Source: Pseudoduganella danionis (GTDB lineage: Bacteria; Pseudomonadota; Gammaproteobacteria; Burkholderiales; Burkholderiaceae_D). Taken from it: a DNA stretch of 64,000 nucleotides. Positions 52,357 through 61,441 of this stretch are shown here, one piece after another. The translations under genes and the position numbers were made by a program. Within the stretch, counting starts at the first letter, position 1. Each line of letters opens with the position of its first letter. A model generated the notes under the pieces. That model made no database searches, had not been told where the DNA came from, and was given only the letters and a program-made list of their open reading frames with translations. Where the stretch lies: assembly GCF_009720775.1 (NCBI RefSeq), contig NZ_WNKW01000008.1:1-64000 (forward strand), written 5' to 3'.

Positions 52357-54081
52357 ATGAAAATCCTGAAGAATGCCTTGCTCGGCTGTTTCGTCCTCAT
52401 CCTGGTTGCATGTGGTGGCACGTCGACGCCGCCCAGCGCCGCCAAAATTGCCGGCGCAATGCGCTCCGGTGGCCCGATCATTGCCGGTGACAGCTACAAC
52501 GACGTCGTCCAGCAAATCTATGTTGCCTACTTCGGCCGGCCAGCAGATGCGGGCGGCCTCACATACTATGAAAATACCCTGGTCAATGCGGCGGCGCCCA
52601 CCACGCTGCAAGGCTTGCTCGGCGCCTACTATAGCAACGCGGCCGTCAAGGCCGTGGTCGACTCGTTTGGCACCAGCGCCGAATCCGCAGCCTTGTACAA
52701 CGGTAACACCAGCGCTTTCGTCACGGCCATCTACCAGTACACGTTCAACCGCCCGCCCGATGCCGCAGGTCTGAATTACTGGTCCAATCTGATCGACAGC
52801 GGTGCCGTCACCCGCGGTAATGCGGCCCTCTCGATCATGGCGGGCGCCCAGAGTACGGATGCAACCATCGTGGCGAACAAGACGCGCGCGGCCAGCAATT
52901 TCACCGTCGCGCTCGATTCCAGCCTCAAGCAAGCGAGCTACAGTGGCCTGGCCGCCAACGTCGTGGCGCGTACCATGCTCAGCCAGGTCAATGAATCCAC
53001 CAACCAGACAGCCTTTCTCAATACTATCAATCAGACGATAGACAAACTGGTCACCAACTACACGACGCCGCCACCAAGCGTGAGCAACTATTCGCCATCC
53101 ACGGCAACGGCCGGCTACCCGACCACTTTCACTTTCACCGGCAGCAACTTGGTGGCAGGCATGAGTTTCAGCCTGAATGGCTGCTACTCGGCCTACGAAG
53201 TCTATGGCGGCACTAGCACGCAGCGCCAGTTCAACTGCGTGCCTCAAAATCCCGGCACCTATTCCGGCACACTGCGCAGCTCGGCCAACGGCAGCGTTCT
53301 CGGCACGTTTACCGTGACGGTGTATGCGCCCCAGCCTGGCACTAGCGGTGGCGACTACAGCACCAGCTTCTCGATCGGCGAAAGTAGCGAAGCATCGTTT
53401 GTCCTGACCGGTGCCAACCCGCGGCACCTGAGTACCAGCGACACGTTCACCATTACCAGTACGGAAACGGTGTGGGCCTTCACGGCGGCCCAATACGCCG
53501 TCAATATCTATGCCTTGGACGCCACCAATGCCCAGCTCTTCCTCAACGGCCAGGCCTTCCAGGGCTATCTGCTGTGCGGCACCCAGGGCTCGACCGGCAT
53601 GTGCTTCCCGACCCTGCCAGCGGGAAAATATTGGATAGGTACCGTGCCCAACCAGACCATCTTTTCCAGCTATTCCAATCCGGTCTATCATGAGGTCTCG
53701 ACCAACCACAAGCTGTCGCGCTGGTACCAGAATGACAGCGTAGGCATGTATGCCGGAGGCAACCCCGGCGCGTGGAAATCTCAGGGCTTCACCATACCCT
53801 CGAATGCCGTGCGCGCTTATATCGAAACGGAAGGTTATGGCGGAAAATTTGTCGTCATGACGCCGGCCCAGTACAACAGTTTTGCCGCAGCCTATCCGAA
53901 TGGCTTCTTCAGCGGCAGCTATTCCTACATATACGCGTGCGGTGAAACCAGCGGTAACCCTGATATTGAAATCGAATGCGAGCTCAAGTTACCTGCGGGC
54001 TCCTACTATCTGGTCTGGTTCAACGACACCCGCGGCTGGGCCGGAAGCGCGGCCAATATTGCTTTCTACCTGCCACAATAA
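52357..54081 (+). CDS. DUF4214 lipoprotein with IPT/TIG-like domain
   Basis: A 574-residue predicted lipoprotein. The signal ends LILVAC-G, a lipobox. Residues about 45-190 are a DUF4214 region (YVAYFGRPADAGGLTYYENTL, TFNRPPDAAGLNYWSNL), a domain common in surface and S-layer-like proteins. An IPT/TIG-like domain spans about 240-330 (STATAGYPTTFTFTGSNLV). A C-terminal beta-rich region with scattered cysteines has no family I recognise. It is paralogous in its N-terminus to the next gene. Likely outer-surface. Partner or ligand unknown. Confidence 0.82.
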   Translation: MKILKNALLGCFVLILVACGGTSTPPSAAKIAGAMRSGGPIIAGDSYNDVVQQIYVAYFGRPADAGGLTYYENTLVNAAAPTTLQGLLGAYYSNAAVKAVVDSFGTSAESAALYNGNTSAFVTAIYQYTFNRPPDAAGLNYWSNLIDSGAVTRGNAALSIMAGAQSTDATIVANKTRAASNFTVALDSSLKQASYSGLAANVVARTMLSQVNESTNQTAFLNTINQTIDKLVTNYTTPPPSVSNYSPSTATAGYPTTFTFTGSNLVAGMSFSLNGCYSAYEVYGGTSTQRQFNCVPQNPGTYSGTLRSSANGSVLGTFTVTVYAPQPGTSGGDYSTSFSIGESSEASFVLTGANPRHLSTSDTFTITSTETVWAFTAAQYAVNIYALDATNAQLFLNGQAFQGYLLCGTQGSTGMCFPTLPAGKYWIGTVPNQTIFSSYSNPVYHEVSTNHKLSRWYQNDSVGMYAGGNPGAWKSQGFTIPSNAVRAYIETEGYGGKFVVMTPAQYNSFAAAYPNGFFSGSYSYIYACGETSGNPDIEIECELKLPAGSYYLVWFNDTRGWAGSAANIAFYLPQ

Positions 54082-54299
54082 ACCCGCCCCCCCCCCACCA
54101 AGAAGTTCCGCACAAACAGCCGAGATGCACTCGCCCTGCTCGCCGAGGCCACAGGCCACGGCGAGGCTGCGCACCGCCTGGCGTAGGGGTACAGCCACCG
54201 CTGCCGCCTAAAGAACTGCTCGCTTGCCGATAGCATGCTAAAATTTTGACAACATAATCCATTAGACCATTTTGCATTGGCTGCCTCGGGAGAATAACG

Positions 54300-56213
54300 A
54301 TGTCGAACAAGTTTGCGATCATGCTCATGCCGCTCATACTCAGCGCTTGCGGCAGCGGTGAACCGCCCGCGCCAGCTCAAGCACGCACGGCCATGCAGGC
54401 ACGTCTGGCGCCAAGCGCGGCCGTTGCCAGCGCCGACTTTACGCAAATTGTGCAGATGGTTTATGTGGGCTATTTCGGTCGGCCCGCCGATCCAGCCGGG
54501 CTGGCCTTTTACGCCCAACTGTATGCCAGCAATGGGGCGCCCAGCAGCTTCCGCACGTTCAGCGACAGCTATGCCAGCAACCCAGTGGTCCGCCTGGCCA
54601 TCGATACGCTCGCCAACAGTCAGGAATCGCGCGAACTCTATCCGGGCAATAGTGACGTCTTTATCACCGCCATCTACCGCAATCTGTTTAATCGGACGCC
54701 CGACAGTGCCGGCCTGCAATACTGGACGCAATTGCTCGATGCGGGCACCATCACGCGCGGCGGCGCCGCCCTGGCCATCATGGCAGGCGCCGTTTCGTCC
54801 GACCTGGAGATCATCGACAACAAGACCGTGCTGGCCACCTCGTTCACGGCTACGCTCAACACCCCCGCCCGCATTGCCACGTATAACGGCATGTCCGCCA
54901 ATATTGAAGTGCGCGACGCGCTGCAAAAAGTCGCCACGCGTAAAGACGCGCTGACGCAGTCCCAGGTGCTGGAAGAACTGGTTCGGGCTCGGCTGGCCGC
55001 CGCGCCGCCGGCGGGCGCGCCCGCTGCGCCCATCATCGGCACTGCACTGGCCGGCGATGGCCTGGCTATCCTGCCTTTTACAGCGCCAGCCGCGGGCGCA
55101 CAGCTAGTCATGAACTATAACGCGATCTGCATAGGCGACGGCAGCGTCAAATGGAGCGCCGCCCTGACCAGCCCCGCCATCATCACCGGGCTGCCGAACG
55201 GCGTGCCGCATACCTGCGCGATTCAGGCCAGCAATAGCGCTGGCACAGGCCCGGTTTCCACCAGCGTGACGATTACCCCTGCCGCAACGGCCTCGCTCTG
55301 GAGCGCGCCCAGCAATCTGCGCGCAACAGGCCTCGCGACCAGTAGCGCAGGCCGTGCCTTCCTCGAGTTCACGCCGCCGCCGCGCGTGGACAACGCCTTG
55401 CCAGCCGGCTATCTTGCCAGTTGCAGCAGCAACGGCGAACTGCGCTATGGCTATGGCGACAGCGCGCGGATAGTGGTCGAAGGCTTGCGCAACAGTACGC
55501 AATACCGCTGCGCCGTCCGGGCGCTCGGCCCCGGCATGGGCCCCGAGTCGGCCAGCGTCCCGGTCGACATTCCGGCCGCCAACAACAACACCATCCGCTT
55601 TGTCTACGCAATTCCTGCCGACCGCAGCTACAACCCGAGCTGGTTCCGCGCAATCCAGGCAGCGGCGCCCGATCTGCAACAATGGTACAAATCCCAGCTT
55701 GGTGGCGCGAGCTTTACTGTCGCAGCGATCGAGCCGCAAATCTGTATGCTGCCGAGTCCATCCAGTGCCTATTTCAGCACCAATACCTGGAATACCGTCA
55801 GCAATGACCTGCGCACCTATTGCGGCCTGGACTACAGCCGCAGCGATATCGACTGGATCGTCTACGCCGATGTACTGCATGACGTGAACACGCCGGGCCG
55901 TCTCGGCGCCGGCACCAGCGGCCTGGCCATGCTGCCGCGCCAGGACCTCGAAGGCCTGGGCGGCGCCCCTTGCACAGTCTCGGATGAAGGCGTCACTTAC
56001 TGCTTCCCGCAGACCCGCTGGCTGGGAGGCGCTGTGCATGAAATCGCGCACACGCTGGGCGTGCCCCATCCGGCCGGCTGCGACAGCGGACTGCCGGCCT
56101 GTGATAGCCAGGCCGCCAATTCGATTATGTGGGCCGGTTACACCAACTATCCCAACAGCTATTTCGTTGCCGAATCAAAAGCCAGCTTGCTGAACTCTCG
56201 TTTCATACGCTGA
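54300..56213 (+). CDS. Lipoprotein with DUF4214, FnIII-like domains and a metzincin protease domain
   Basis: A 637-residue predicted lipoprotein (lipobox ILSAC-G). It has DUF4214 at about 48-185 (YVGYFGRPADPAGLAFYAQL), two fibronectin-III-like modules at about 245-425, and a C-terminal zinc protease domain. The latter has HEIAHTLGVPH at 580-590, a full HExxHxxGxxH site, and the Met-turn NSIMW with Met610, the two metzincin hallmarks. Nearby Cys pairs could form disulfides. The protease is therefore probably active and tethered to the outer surface. No inhibitor or activator gene is evident. 54082-54299 holds a ten-C run and no gene. Confidence 0.85.
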   Translation: MSNKFAIMLMPLILSACGSGEPPAPAQARTAMQARLAPSAAVASADFTQIVQMVYVGYFGRPADPAGLAFYAQLYASNGAPSSFRTFSDSYASNPVVRLAIDTLANSQESRELYPGNSDVFITAIYRNLFNRTPDSAGLQYWTQLLDAGTITRGGAALAIMAGAVSSDLEIIDNKTVLATSFTATLNTPARIATYNGMSANIEVRDALQKVATRKDALTQSQVLEELVRARLAAAPPAGAPAAPIIGTALAGDGLAILPFTAPAAGAQLVMNYNAICIGDGSVKWSAALTSPAIITGLPNGVPHTCAIQASNSAGTGPVSTSVTITPAATASLWSAPSNLRATGLATSSAGRAFLEFTPPPRVDNALPAGYLASCSSNGELRYGYGDSARIVVEGLRNSTQYRCAVRALGPGMGPESASVPVDIPAANNNTIRFVYAIPADRSYNPSWFRAIQAAAPDLQQWYKSQLGGASFTVAAIEPQICMLPSPSSAYFSTNTWNTVSNDLRTYCGLDYSRSDIDWIVYADVLHDVNTPGRLGAGTSGLAMLPRQDLEGLGGAPCTVSDEGVTYCFPQTRWLGGAVHEIAHTLGVPHPAGCDSGLPACDSQAANSIMWAGYTNYPNSYFVAESKASLLNSRFIR

Positions 56214-56226
56214 CCAGCAGCACTAT

Positions 56227-57126
56227 TCACACGGACAGCGTCTCCCGTGCCGCCTGCCGGATGGCTTGTGCGGCCGGATGGCTGATGCGCCGCTCGGGCG
56301 TAATGGCATAGACTTGCTCGCGCAAGCTGGGAATGCTGCCGAGTAGCTGCACGTCGTACTGGGCGCAAATGGTGGCGGCTATCGCAGCCGGTGCAAAGAA
56401 CAGCCCGGCACCGGCCTGGCCGAAGGCCTTCAGCATGGCGCTATCGTCAAACTCGCCTATCACATGCGGGCGCGCCACATGCCGGTGCAACCACTGCAGC
56501 AGGCGCGCGTGCACGGCGAAATCTTCCCCCGGTAGCAGCAATGGCGCCCCACTTAGGCAGGCGGGAAAAGTCCCTTGTAACTGATGCGCCAGCGCTGGCG
56601 CGCCAAACACGCCGAGCTCGCTCTCGCCGAGCAAATGGTTATAGCCGCGTACGCTCAAATGACTAGGCATGGCGCGGTCAGCAATGATCAGATCCAGCTT
56701 GTGTACGGCCATATCCGCCAGCAGGGCTGCCAGCCTGCCTTCACGGCAGATCAGGCGGGTCGCTTGTGGCAGCGCCAGCGCGGGTGCCACCAGCCGGCAA
56801 GCCACCGCCTTCGACACGGCATCCGCGACGCCGACGCGAAAGATGCTTAGCTGTGGCGTAGTCTGGTCCTTGACCACGGCCAGCAAGGCGTCGCCTGCAC
56901 TGAACACATCGTCGGCATGGCGCAGCACGCGCTGGCCCGTCTCGGTCAGCTCTAGCCTGCGCCCGACGCGCTGAAACAGCTCGACCCCAAGCGTTGCAGC
57001 AAATTCGCTGAGCTGTCCCGAAATCGACTGCGGCGTCAGATGCAGCTCTCTGGCCGCCTTGGCGATACTGCCGCAGCGCGCCACCATCCAGAAATAACGC
57101 AGGTGCTTGTAGTTGAGTGCCGCCAT
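56227..57126 (-). CDS. LysR-family regulator, NhaR-like
   Basis: A 299-residue LysR-type regulator. The N-terminal helix-turn-helix is LNYKHLRYFWMVARCGSIAKAARELHLTPQSISGQL, typical of the NhaR group, followed by the effector domain. I chose the ATG at 57126 with AAAGGA before it. A start at 57225 adds 33 unlikely residues. It is divergent from the HPF-like/TerC/TerB operon across a 116-bp region containing a T-N11-A type site, and is the likely regulator of that operon (Na+, pH or osmotic cue by analogy with NhaR). Confidence 0.92.
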   Translation of the reverse strand: MAALNYKHLRYFWMVARCGSIAKAARELHLTPQSISGQLSEFAATLGVELFQRVGRRLELTETGQRVLRHADDVFSAGDALLAVVKDQTTPQLSIFRVGVADAVSKAVACRLVAPALALPQATRLICREGRLAALLADMAVHKLDLIIADRAMPSHLSVRGYNHLLGESELGVFGAPALAHQLQGTFPACLSGAPLLLPGEDFAVHARLLQWLHRHVARPHVIGEFDDSAMLKAFGQAGAGLFFAPAAIAATICAQYDVQLLGSIPSLREQVYAITPERRISHPAAQAIRQAARETLSV

Positions 57127-57173
57127 GACCATCCTTTCTATACATCGGATTATTCGATGATTTGTGAAAGTAT

Positions 57174-57190
57174 ATTCGAATTGTACGAAT
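57174..57190. promoter_or_regulatory. LysR-type operator candidate
   Basis: ATTCGAATTGTACGAAT has ATTCG/CGAAT arms around 7 bp, fitting the T-N11-A form of LysR sites. It overlaps the -35 element of the HPF-like gene and lies 48 bp upstream of the LysR gene start. Confidence 0.55.
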
Positions 57191-57209
57191 GGTTGAGTGT
57201 CCCTATTAT
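57181..57209 (+). promoter_or_regulatory. Promoter of the HPF-like/terC/terB operon
   Basis: TTGTAC (57181-57186), a 17-bp spacer and TATTAT (57204-57209) lie 33 bp before the HPF-like start codon. The -35 is covered by the LysR-type site. Confidence 0.6.
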
Positions 57210-57242
57210 GAGTTCTGTCATTCACTACGAAAGGAAATGATC

Positions 57243-57608
57243 ATGAACATCGCGATTCAATCCAGCGGTCTGGTCCTGACAGAGAGCTTGCGTGCCTATG
57301 TGCACCGTCGCCTGCAAACGGCGCTGGGCTGGGCGCTGACGCGCCGGATGGCTGTCTGGCTGTCGGACATCAACGGTCCCCGTGGCGGGCGCGACAAGCG
57401 CTGCAAGATTCAGATCAGCCTCGATCATGGCAAGACCATCATCATCGAGGACACCGAGCAAGACATGTACGCCGCCATCGACCTCGCCGCCGAGCGTGCC
57501 GACCGCGCCCTGGTCCGCCAGATGGCGAAAAACCGCGCCTACACCCACGACAAGGGCAACACGCTGGCGGCGCCAGCCCCGGAATCCGCGACCACGGACC
57601 CGCTCTGA
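57243..57608 (+). CDS. HPF/RaiA-family ribosome-associated protein
   Basis: A 121-residue protein of the S30AE/HPF family, short form. It has LTESLRAYVHRRLQTALGW, VWLSDINGPRGGRDKRCKIQI and DMYAAIDLAAERADRALVRQMAKNR, the typical beta-alpha-beta-beta-beta-alpha pattern. Such proteins bind the ribosome decoding site and cause hibernation. I chose the ATG at 57243 with AAGGAA upstream. It is the first gene before terC and terB, so it may belong to a stress response and be additional to a housekeeping HPF. Confidence 0.85.
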   Translation: MNIAIQSSGLVLTESLRAYVHRRLQTALGWALTRRMAVWLSDINGPRGGRDKRCKIQISLDHGKTIIIEDTEQDMYAAIDLAAERADRALVRQMAKNRAYTHDKGNTLAAPAPESATTDPL

Positions 57609-57636
57609 CCCAGCCATCTTTAAGGGAGCATAAGCC

Positions 57637-58593
57637 ATGACGGGAACGGAACACATCGGCAGCACGGCCCTCTGGGCTGGCTTCGTCGCTTTCGTGCTGC
57701 TGATGCTGGCCGTCGACCTGTGGGTCTTCGGCGGCAACAAGTCGGAGAAAGTGACGGCACGCGCAGCAGGCGCCTGGTCGCTGGGCTGGTTCAGCCTCGC
57801 GCTAGCGTTTAATGGCGGCCTGTGGTGGTATCTGCAGCGCAGCGTGGGCGCCGAGATCGCCGAGCAGAAGTCGCTCGAGTTCCTGTCTGGCTACCTGATA
57901 GAAAAAGCCCTGTCGGTCGATAACATCTTCATCTTCCTGCTGATCTTCTCGGCCTTCCAGGTCAAGCCCGAGTACCAGCGCCGTGTGCTGATCTACGGCG
58001 TGCTGGGCGCGATCATCATGCGCGCCATCATGATACTGGCCGGTGCCTGGGTGGTGAGCGAGTTCAGTTGGGTGCTGTATCTGTTCGGCGCTTTCCTGCT
58101 GTACACGGGCGTGAAGATGTTCCGGGCCGTAGATCACCAGCCCGACGTACGCAACAACCCCGTACTGCGCTTTGCCCGCCGCTATCTGCCCGTAGCGGAA
58201 GGCGAGCATGGCGAGAAGTTCGTCATCTGGAAAGACGGCAAACGCTATGTCACGCCGCTGCTGCTGGTGCTGATCCTGATCGAAGCCACGGATCTGGTGT
58301 TTGCCGTCGATTCCATCCCGGCCATCTTCGCCATCACCTCGGATCCCTTCATCGTGTTCACTTCGAACATGTTCGCGATTCTGGGTTTGCGCGCGCTGTA
58401 CTTCCTGCTGGCCGACATCGCCGGGCGCTTCCACCTGCTCAAGTATGGCCTCGCACTGGTGCTGTGCTTCATCGGCCTGAAGATGCTGCTACTGCCTTGG
58501 CTGCACATACCGGTACACATCTCGCTGTCGGTCGTCGCTGGGCTGATCGCCAGCAGCGTGCTTGCCAGCCTGTACTTAACACGTAACAACTGA
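57637..58593 (+). CDS. terC: TerC/Alx family membrane protein
   Basis: A 318-residue polytopic protein with about nine membrane segments. The family signatures are SLEFLSGYLIEKALSVDNIFIFLLIF and IEATDLVFAVDSIPAIFAITSDPFIVFTSN, with acidic residues in the membrane. Family members export Mn2+ or relate to tellurite and pH stress. No yybP-ykoY riboswitch is visible in the short upstream spacer (28 bp). It is between the HPF-like and TerB-like genes. Confidence 0.93.
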   Translation: MTGTEHIGSTALWAGFVAFVLLMLAVDLWVFGGNKSEKVTARAAGAWSLGWFSLALAFNGGLWWYLQRSVGAEIAEQKSLEFLSGYLIEKALSVDNIFIFLLIFSAFQVKPEYQRRVLIYGVLGAIIMRAIMILAGAWVVSEFSWVLYLFGAFLLYTGVKMFRAVDHQPDVRNNPVLRFARRYLPVAEGEHGEKFVIWKDGKRYVTPLLLVLILIEATDLVFAVDSIPAIFAITSDPFIVFTSNMFAILGLRALYFLLADIAGRFHLLKYGLALVLCFIGLKMLLLPWLHIPVHISLSVVAGLIASSVLASLYLTRNN

Positions 58594-58622
58594 CCTTAGC
58601 AATTTTCTCAAGGAGTACTGCA

Positions 58623-59045
58623 ATGCGACATTACGAAACTGATAGCGCCAGCGCCGCTGGCCGTATTTTGGCCCTGTGCATGGTGGTGGATGGCAATCTC
58701 GCGCCCGCCGAACTGCGTGCACTGCAGCGCACGCGCCTGCTGGAATTCATCGATATCGACATCGATACCTTCCACGACCTGTTGAGCGACCTGTGCCACG
58801 ACATGCTGAGCACTTCCGTCAAGCATGAGCATGTGGTGCTCGATATCGCCACCATCGATGCGCTGCTGGGCGAGATCCGTGCTCCCGAATTGCGCCGCGA
58901 ACTGCTGCGTGCCATGTGGATTATCGCCGATGCCGATGGCGTGCTGGCTGATGCCGAGGCCAGACTGCTGGCGCGCGCCTGCACGGTCTGGTCGGCCGAG
59001 TCGCGCTTCGTCAAGCAAGAAGCGCAGGAACTCGCGCAAGACTGA
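58623..59045 (+). CDS. TerB-like protein
   Basis: A 140-residue all-helical protein. MVVDGNLAPAELRALQ and MWIIADADGVLADAEARLLARA give the paired acidic motifs of the TerB fold (DG...E in each half), which bind metal in tellurite-resistance proteins. It lies 29 bp after terC with AAGGAG upstream, so TerC and TerB-like partners are co-expressed. Confidence 0.75.
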   Translation: MRHYETDSASAAGRILALCMVVDGNLAPAELRALQRTRLLEFIDIDIDTFHDLLSDLCHDMLSTSVKHEHVVLDIATIDALLGEIRAPELRRELLRAMWIIADADGVLADAEARLLARACTVWSAESRFVKQEAQELAQD

Positions 59046-59149
59046 TGCTGCAACGACGGCCTGCGCGGACAAAATGTTAGAATGCCGCCTCACCGGTGCG
59101 CGCTACCCAGCCGCCCATCGACACCCGCGCAGGCCCACGAAAGCACAAC

Positions 59150-59410
59150 ATGAGAAAAACCGATCTGGCCAAATACGACGCCAAGAAACTGATGAATAAA
59201 ATGACCGTTCCGGGTACGGAATTCGGCAAGGCTGTCGTTACGATCGACAAGCGCGAACAGCGCCGTCTCGATCAGGCTGCAGGTCTGGTGCCGTTTGCCA
59301 CCAAGCTCAATTCGGAACTGGTGGCACAGTTGCACGCGCTGGCCAAAGAACAGGGTAGCGACGTGAGTACGGTAGTCACCACGCTGCTGCAAAAAGCCCT
59401 CGCAGCCTGA
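59150..59410 (+). CDS. Small conserved hypothetical protein
   Basis: An 86-residue soluble basic protein starting MRKTDLAKYDAKKLMNKMTVPG. The C-terminal ELVAQLHALAKEQGSDVSTVVTTLLQKAL looks like a ribbon-helix-helix or other small DNA-binding helix pair, which I cannot confirm. I chose the ATG at 59150. An in-frame start at 59096 is less likely. Confidence 0.65.
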   Translation: MRKTDLAKYDAKKLMNKMTVPGTEFGKAVVTIDKREQRRLDQAAGLVPFATKLNSELVAQLHALAKEQGSDVSTVVTTLLQKALAA

Positions 59411-59459
59411 AGCTGGCGCGGCGCCGATCTGCCCTAAGCCGGCCGCAACCAGCACGCCC

Positions 59460-60116
59460 GTGGAACTCGATCATATTTTTCTGCGTACATCAGCCGGTGC
59501 GCCCGAAGCCGCGCTGCTGCTTGAGCTCGGCCTGACAGAAGGCAGCGCCAACCAGCATGCGGGGCAAGGCACGGCCAACCGCCGCTTCTTTTTCCACAAT
59601 GCGTTTCTGGAACTGCTGTGGATCCAGCATGCGGCCGACGTCAACAATGCCGTCACCCGCCCCACCCAACTGGCGCAACGGCTGGCCGCCGAACCGACGG
59701 CCTCGCCGTTCGGTCTGTGCTTCCGTCCATCGGATACTGACGCGACGCCACCATTCCCTAGCTGGCCCTACCGCCCCGCCTATCTGCCCAGCGGCATGCA
59801 GGTCGATATTGCCAGTCACACGCCTTTGCACGAACCCATGTGGTTCTACCTTGCACAGGCCGTGCCGCCAGCACAGGCAGCGGCAGCACGGCGTCAGCCA
59901 CTGCAGCATGCGCTTGGGGTAGATGCGATTAGTGCCGTCACCCTTACGGTTCCCGGTACCGAACACTGGTCCGCAGCGGCGCTGGCGGCCCGCGCCTGCA
60001 CAGGCCTGAGCTTGCAGCGCGGCAGCGCCCATTTGCTGGAGCTCACTTTTGATCAGGGCCGGCAGGGCCGCTCGGTCGATCTGCGCCCCAGCCTGCCTCT
60101 GCTACTGCATCTCTAG
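59460..60116 (+). CDS. VOC/glyoxalase-like domain protein
   Basis: A 218-residue protein beginning with GTG. MELDHIFLRTSAGAPEAALLLELGLTEG followed by a NRRFFFHNAFLELLWI segment is typical of the glyoxalase-like (vicinal oxygen chelate) family of about 200-220 residues. HLLELTFDQGRQGRSVDLRPSLPLLLHL closes the fold. Substrate unknown. It is 49 bp after the small hypothetical gene. Confidence 0.75.
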   Translation: MELDHIFLRTSAGAPEAALLLELGLTEGSANQHAGQGTANRRFFFHNAFLELLWIQHAADVNNAVTRPTQLAQRLAAEPTASPFGLCFRPSDTDATPPFPSWPYRPAYLPSGMQVDIASHTPLHEPMWFYLAQAVPPAQAAAARRQPLQHALGVDAISAVTLTVPGTEHWSAAALAARACTGLSLQRGSAHLLELTFDQGRQGRSVDLRPSLPLLLHL

Positions 60117-60162
60117 CTGGGCGACAAAATCTGGCTACCCGCCGAATCGATGGTAGATGCTG

Positions 60163-61290
60163 TCAGGCGGTAGCCGAGCGTGCGCCGAGCTGGAGGCCGG
60201 TCGCCTCCATCAGGCGGCCCAGCGGCAGTTCCACCCAGCGGTGGAACACGGCACCCGCCATCAGGCTCAGCCCCCAGGCTGCCAGCATGCCCAGCGCCTG
60301 TGCCAGCGGCTCGGCCGGCGCAAAGCGGGTAAAGGCAGCGTTGACCAACAGACAGACTGGAAAGTGGATCAGGAACACCGCGTAGGAAATCTTGCCCATG
60401 CCATGGATGGCGGTCCAGAAATGGCCGCGTGCCGGCACCTTGATGCGGCCGCACACCATCAGCAGCACGGCCACCAGCAGCGCCAGCGCAATGCGGCTGC
60501 GGAAATCCACCAGCAAGGCCACCAGCGCAGGCAGCAGCGCCATCAGCACCAACACGGCCACCGCCAGCGGCTTGCGGCGCGCATCGCTGCCCCACCAGGC
60601 CAGCAGGCCCAGACCATAGCTGCCGAAGAAATACGGCGCCCAGTTATCCCAGTCCGGGTCGAGATTAAAATGCAGCAGCGACAGCGTGACGCCGAGCGCC
60701 ATCAGGATGGGCACCAGCCAGCCCAGCCGGCGTGCGCCCGTGCTACGCCCTACCAGCCACAGCACCAGTACCACCGAGCTATACAGCTGGAAATCGATGG
60801 CCACATACCATGCGCCGGCCGACAGCGAGGGATAGCCGAGCACACTATGCAGCAGCAGTGCATGGGCGCTGAGCTGGCTCAGCGTGGCAGGTTCCGAGAT
60901 CGAGTGGTGGCTCATCCACTGCGCGGCAAAATAGGTGGCCGCTGCGGCAAACAGGGTGGCGACGAAGAATGGCGGGGCCAGCTTGGCGTAGCGGCGCCAG
61001 ATGGCCGACAGCGGCTCTATGGTGCCAGCATGGCCGGACGGTGCCAGCGACTTGGCCACCAGAAAACCGCTAATGACCAGGAATACCTGCACGGCAATGC
61101 GCGCATCACCACTGAGGAAGGAGAACAGTTCCGGCCACAGGATGCGCGCGTGATCCGACATCGGGCCGTAAAACGCCAGATGGTGCAGCACGATTAGCTG
61201 CGCTGCGCCTGCTTTCAACAGATTGATCAAACCAAATTGCGGCGGCGTCGCTACATGCGCCGCAGAATTTTCCCGTGCTACAACCGTCAT
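60163..61290 (-). CDS. Acyltransferase 3 family membrane protein
   Basis: A 375-residue inner-membrane protein with about ten segments. LINLLKAGAAQLIVLHHLAFYGP carries the His-His of the OafA/NodX-like family, and AVQVFLVISGFLVAKSL and HGMGKISYAVFLIHFPVCLL are further family marks. Members O-acylate surface sugars. No glycan gene cluster is beside it. The substrate cannot be inferred. Confidence 0.88.
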   Translation of the reverse strand: MTVVARENSAAHVATPPQFGLINLLKAGAAQLIVLHHLAFYGPMSDHARILWPELFSFLSGDARIAVQVFLVISGFLVAKSLAPSGHAGTIEPLSAIWRRYAKLAPPFFVATLFAAAATYFAAQWMSHHSISEPATLSQLSAHALLLHSVLGYPSLSAGAWYVAIDFQLYSSVVLVLWLVGRSTGARRLGWLVPILMALGVTLSLLHFNLDPDWDNWAPYFFGSYGLGLLAWWGSDARRKPLAVAVLVLMALLPALVALLVDFRSRIALALLVAVLLMVCGRIKVPARGHFWTAIHGMGKISYAVFLIHFPVCLLVNAAFTRFAPAEPLAQALGMLAAWGLSLMAGAVFHRWVELPLGRLMEATGLQLGARSATA

Positions 61291-61441
61291 TCACTTCCTC
61301 GAACTCGCCGTACAAACAAAGGGACAAAACGAAAGGCCGATATGATAGCCGACCTTGCCCCTTCGTGGCGCACTGCTGGCCCCGCCAGCCATGAAAAACG
61401 CGACATTATTCGGGCAATGGCCGCTTCGGCCTAACGATAGC

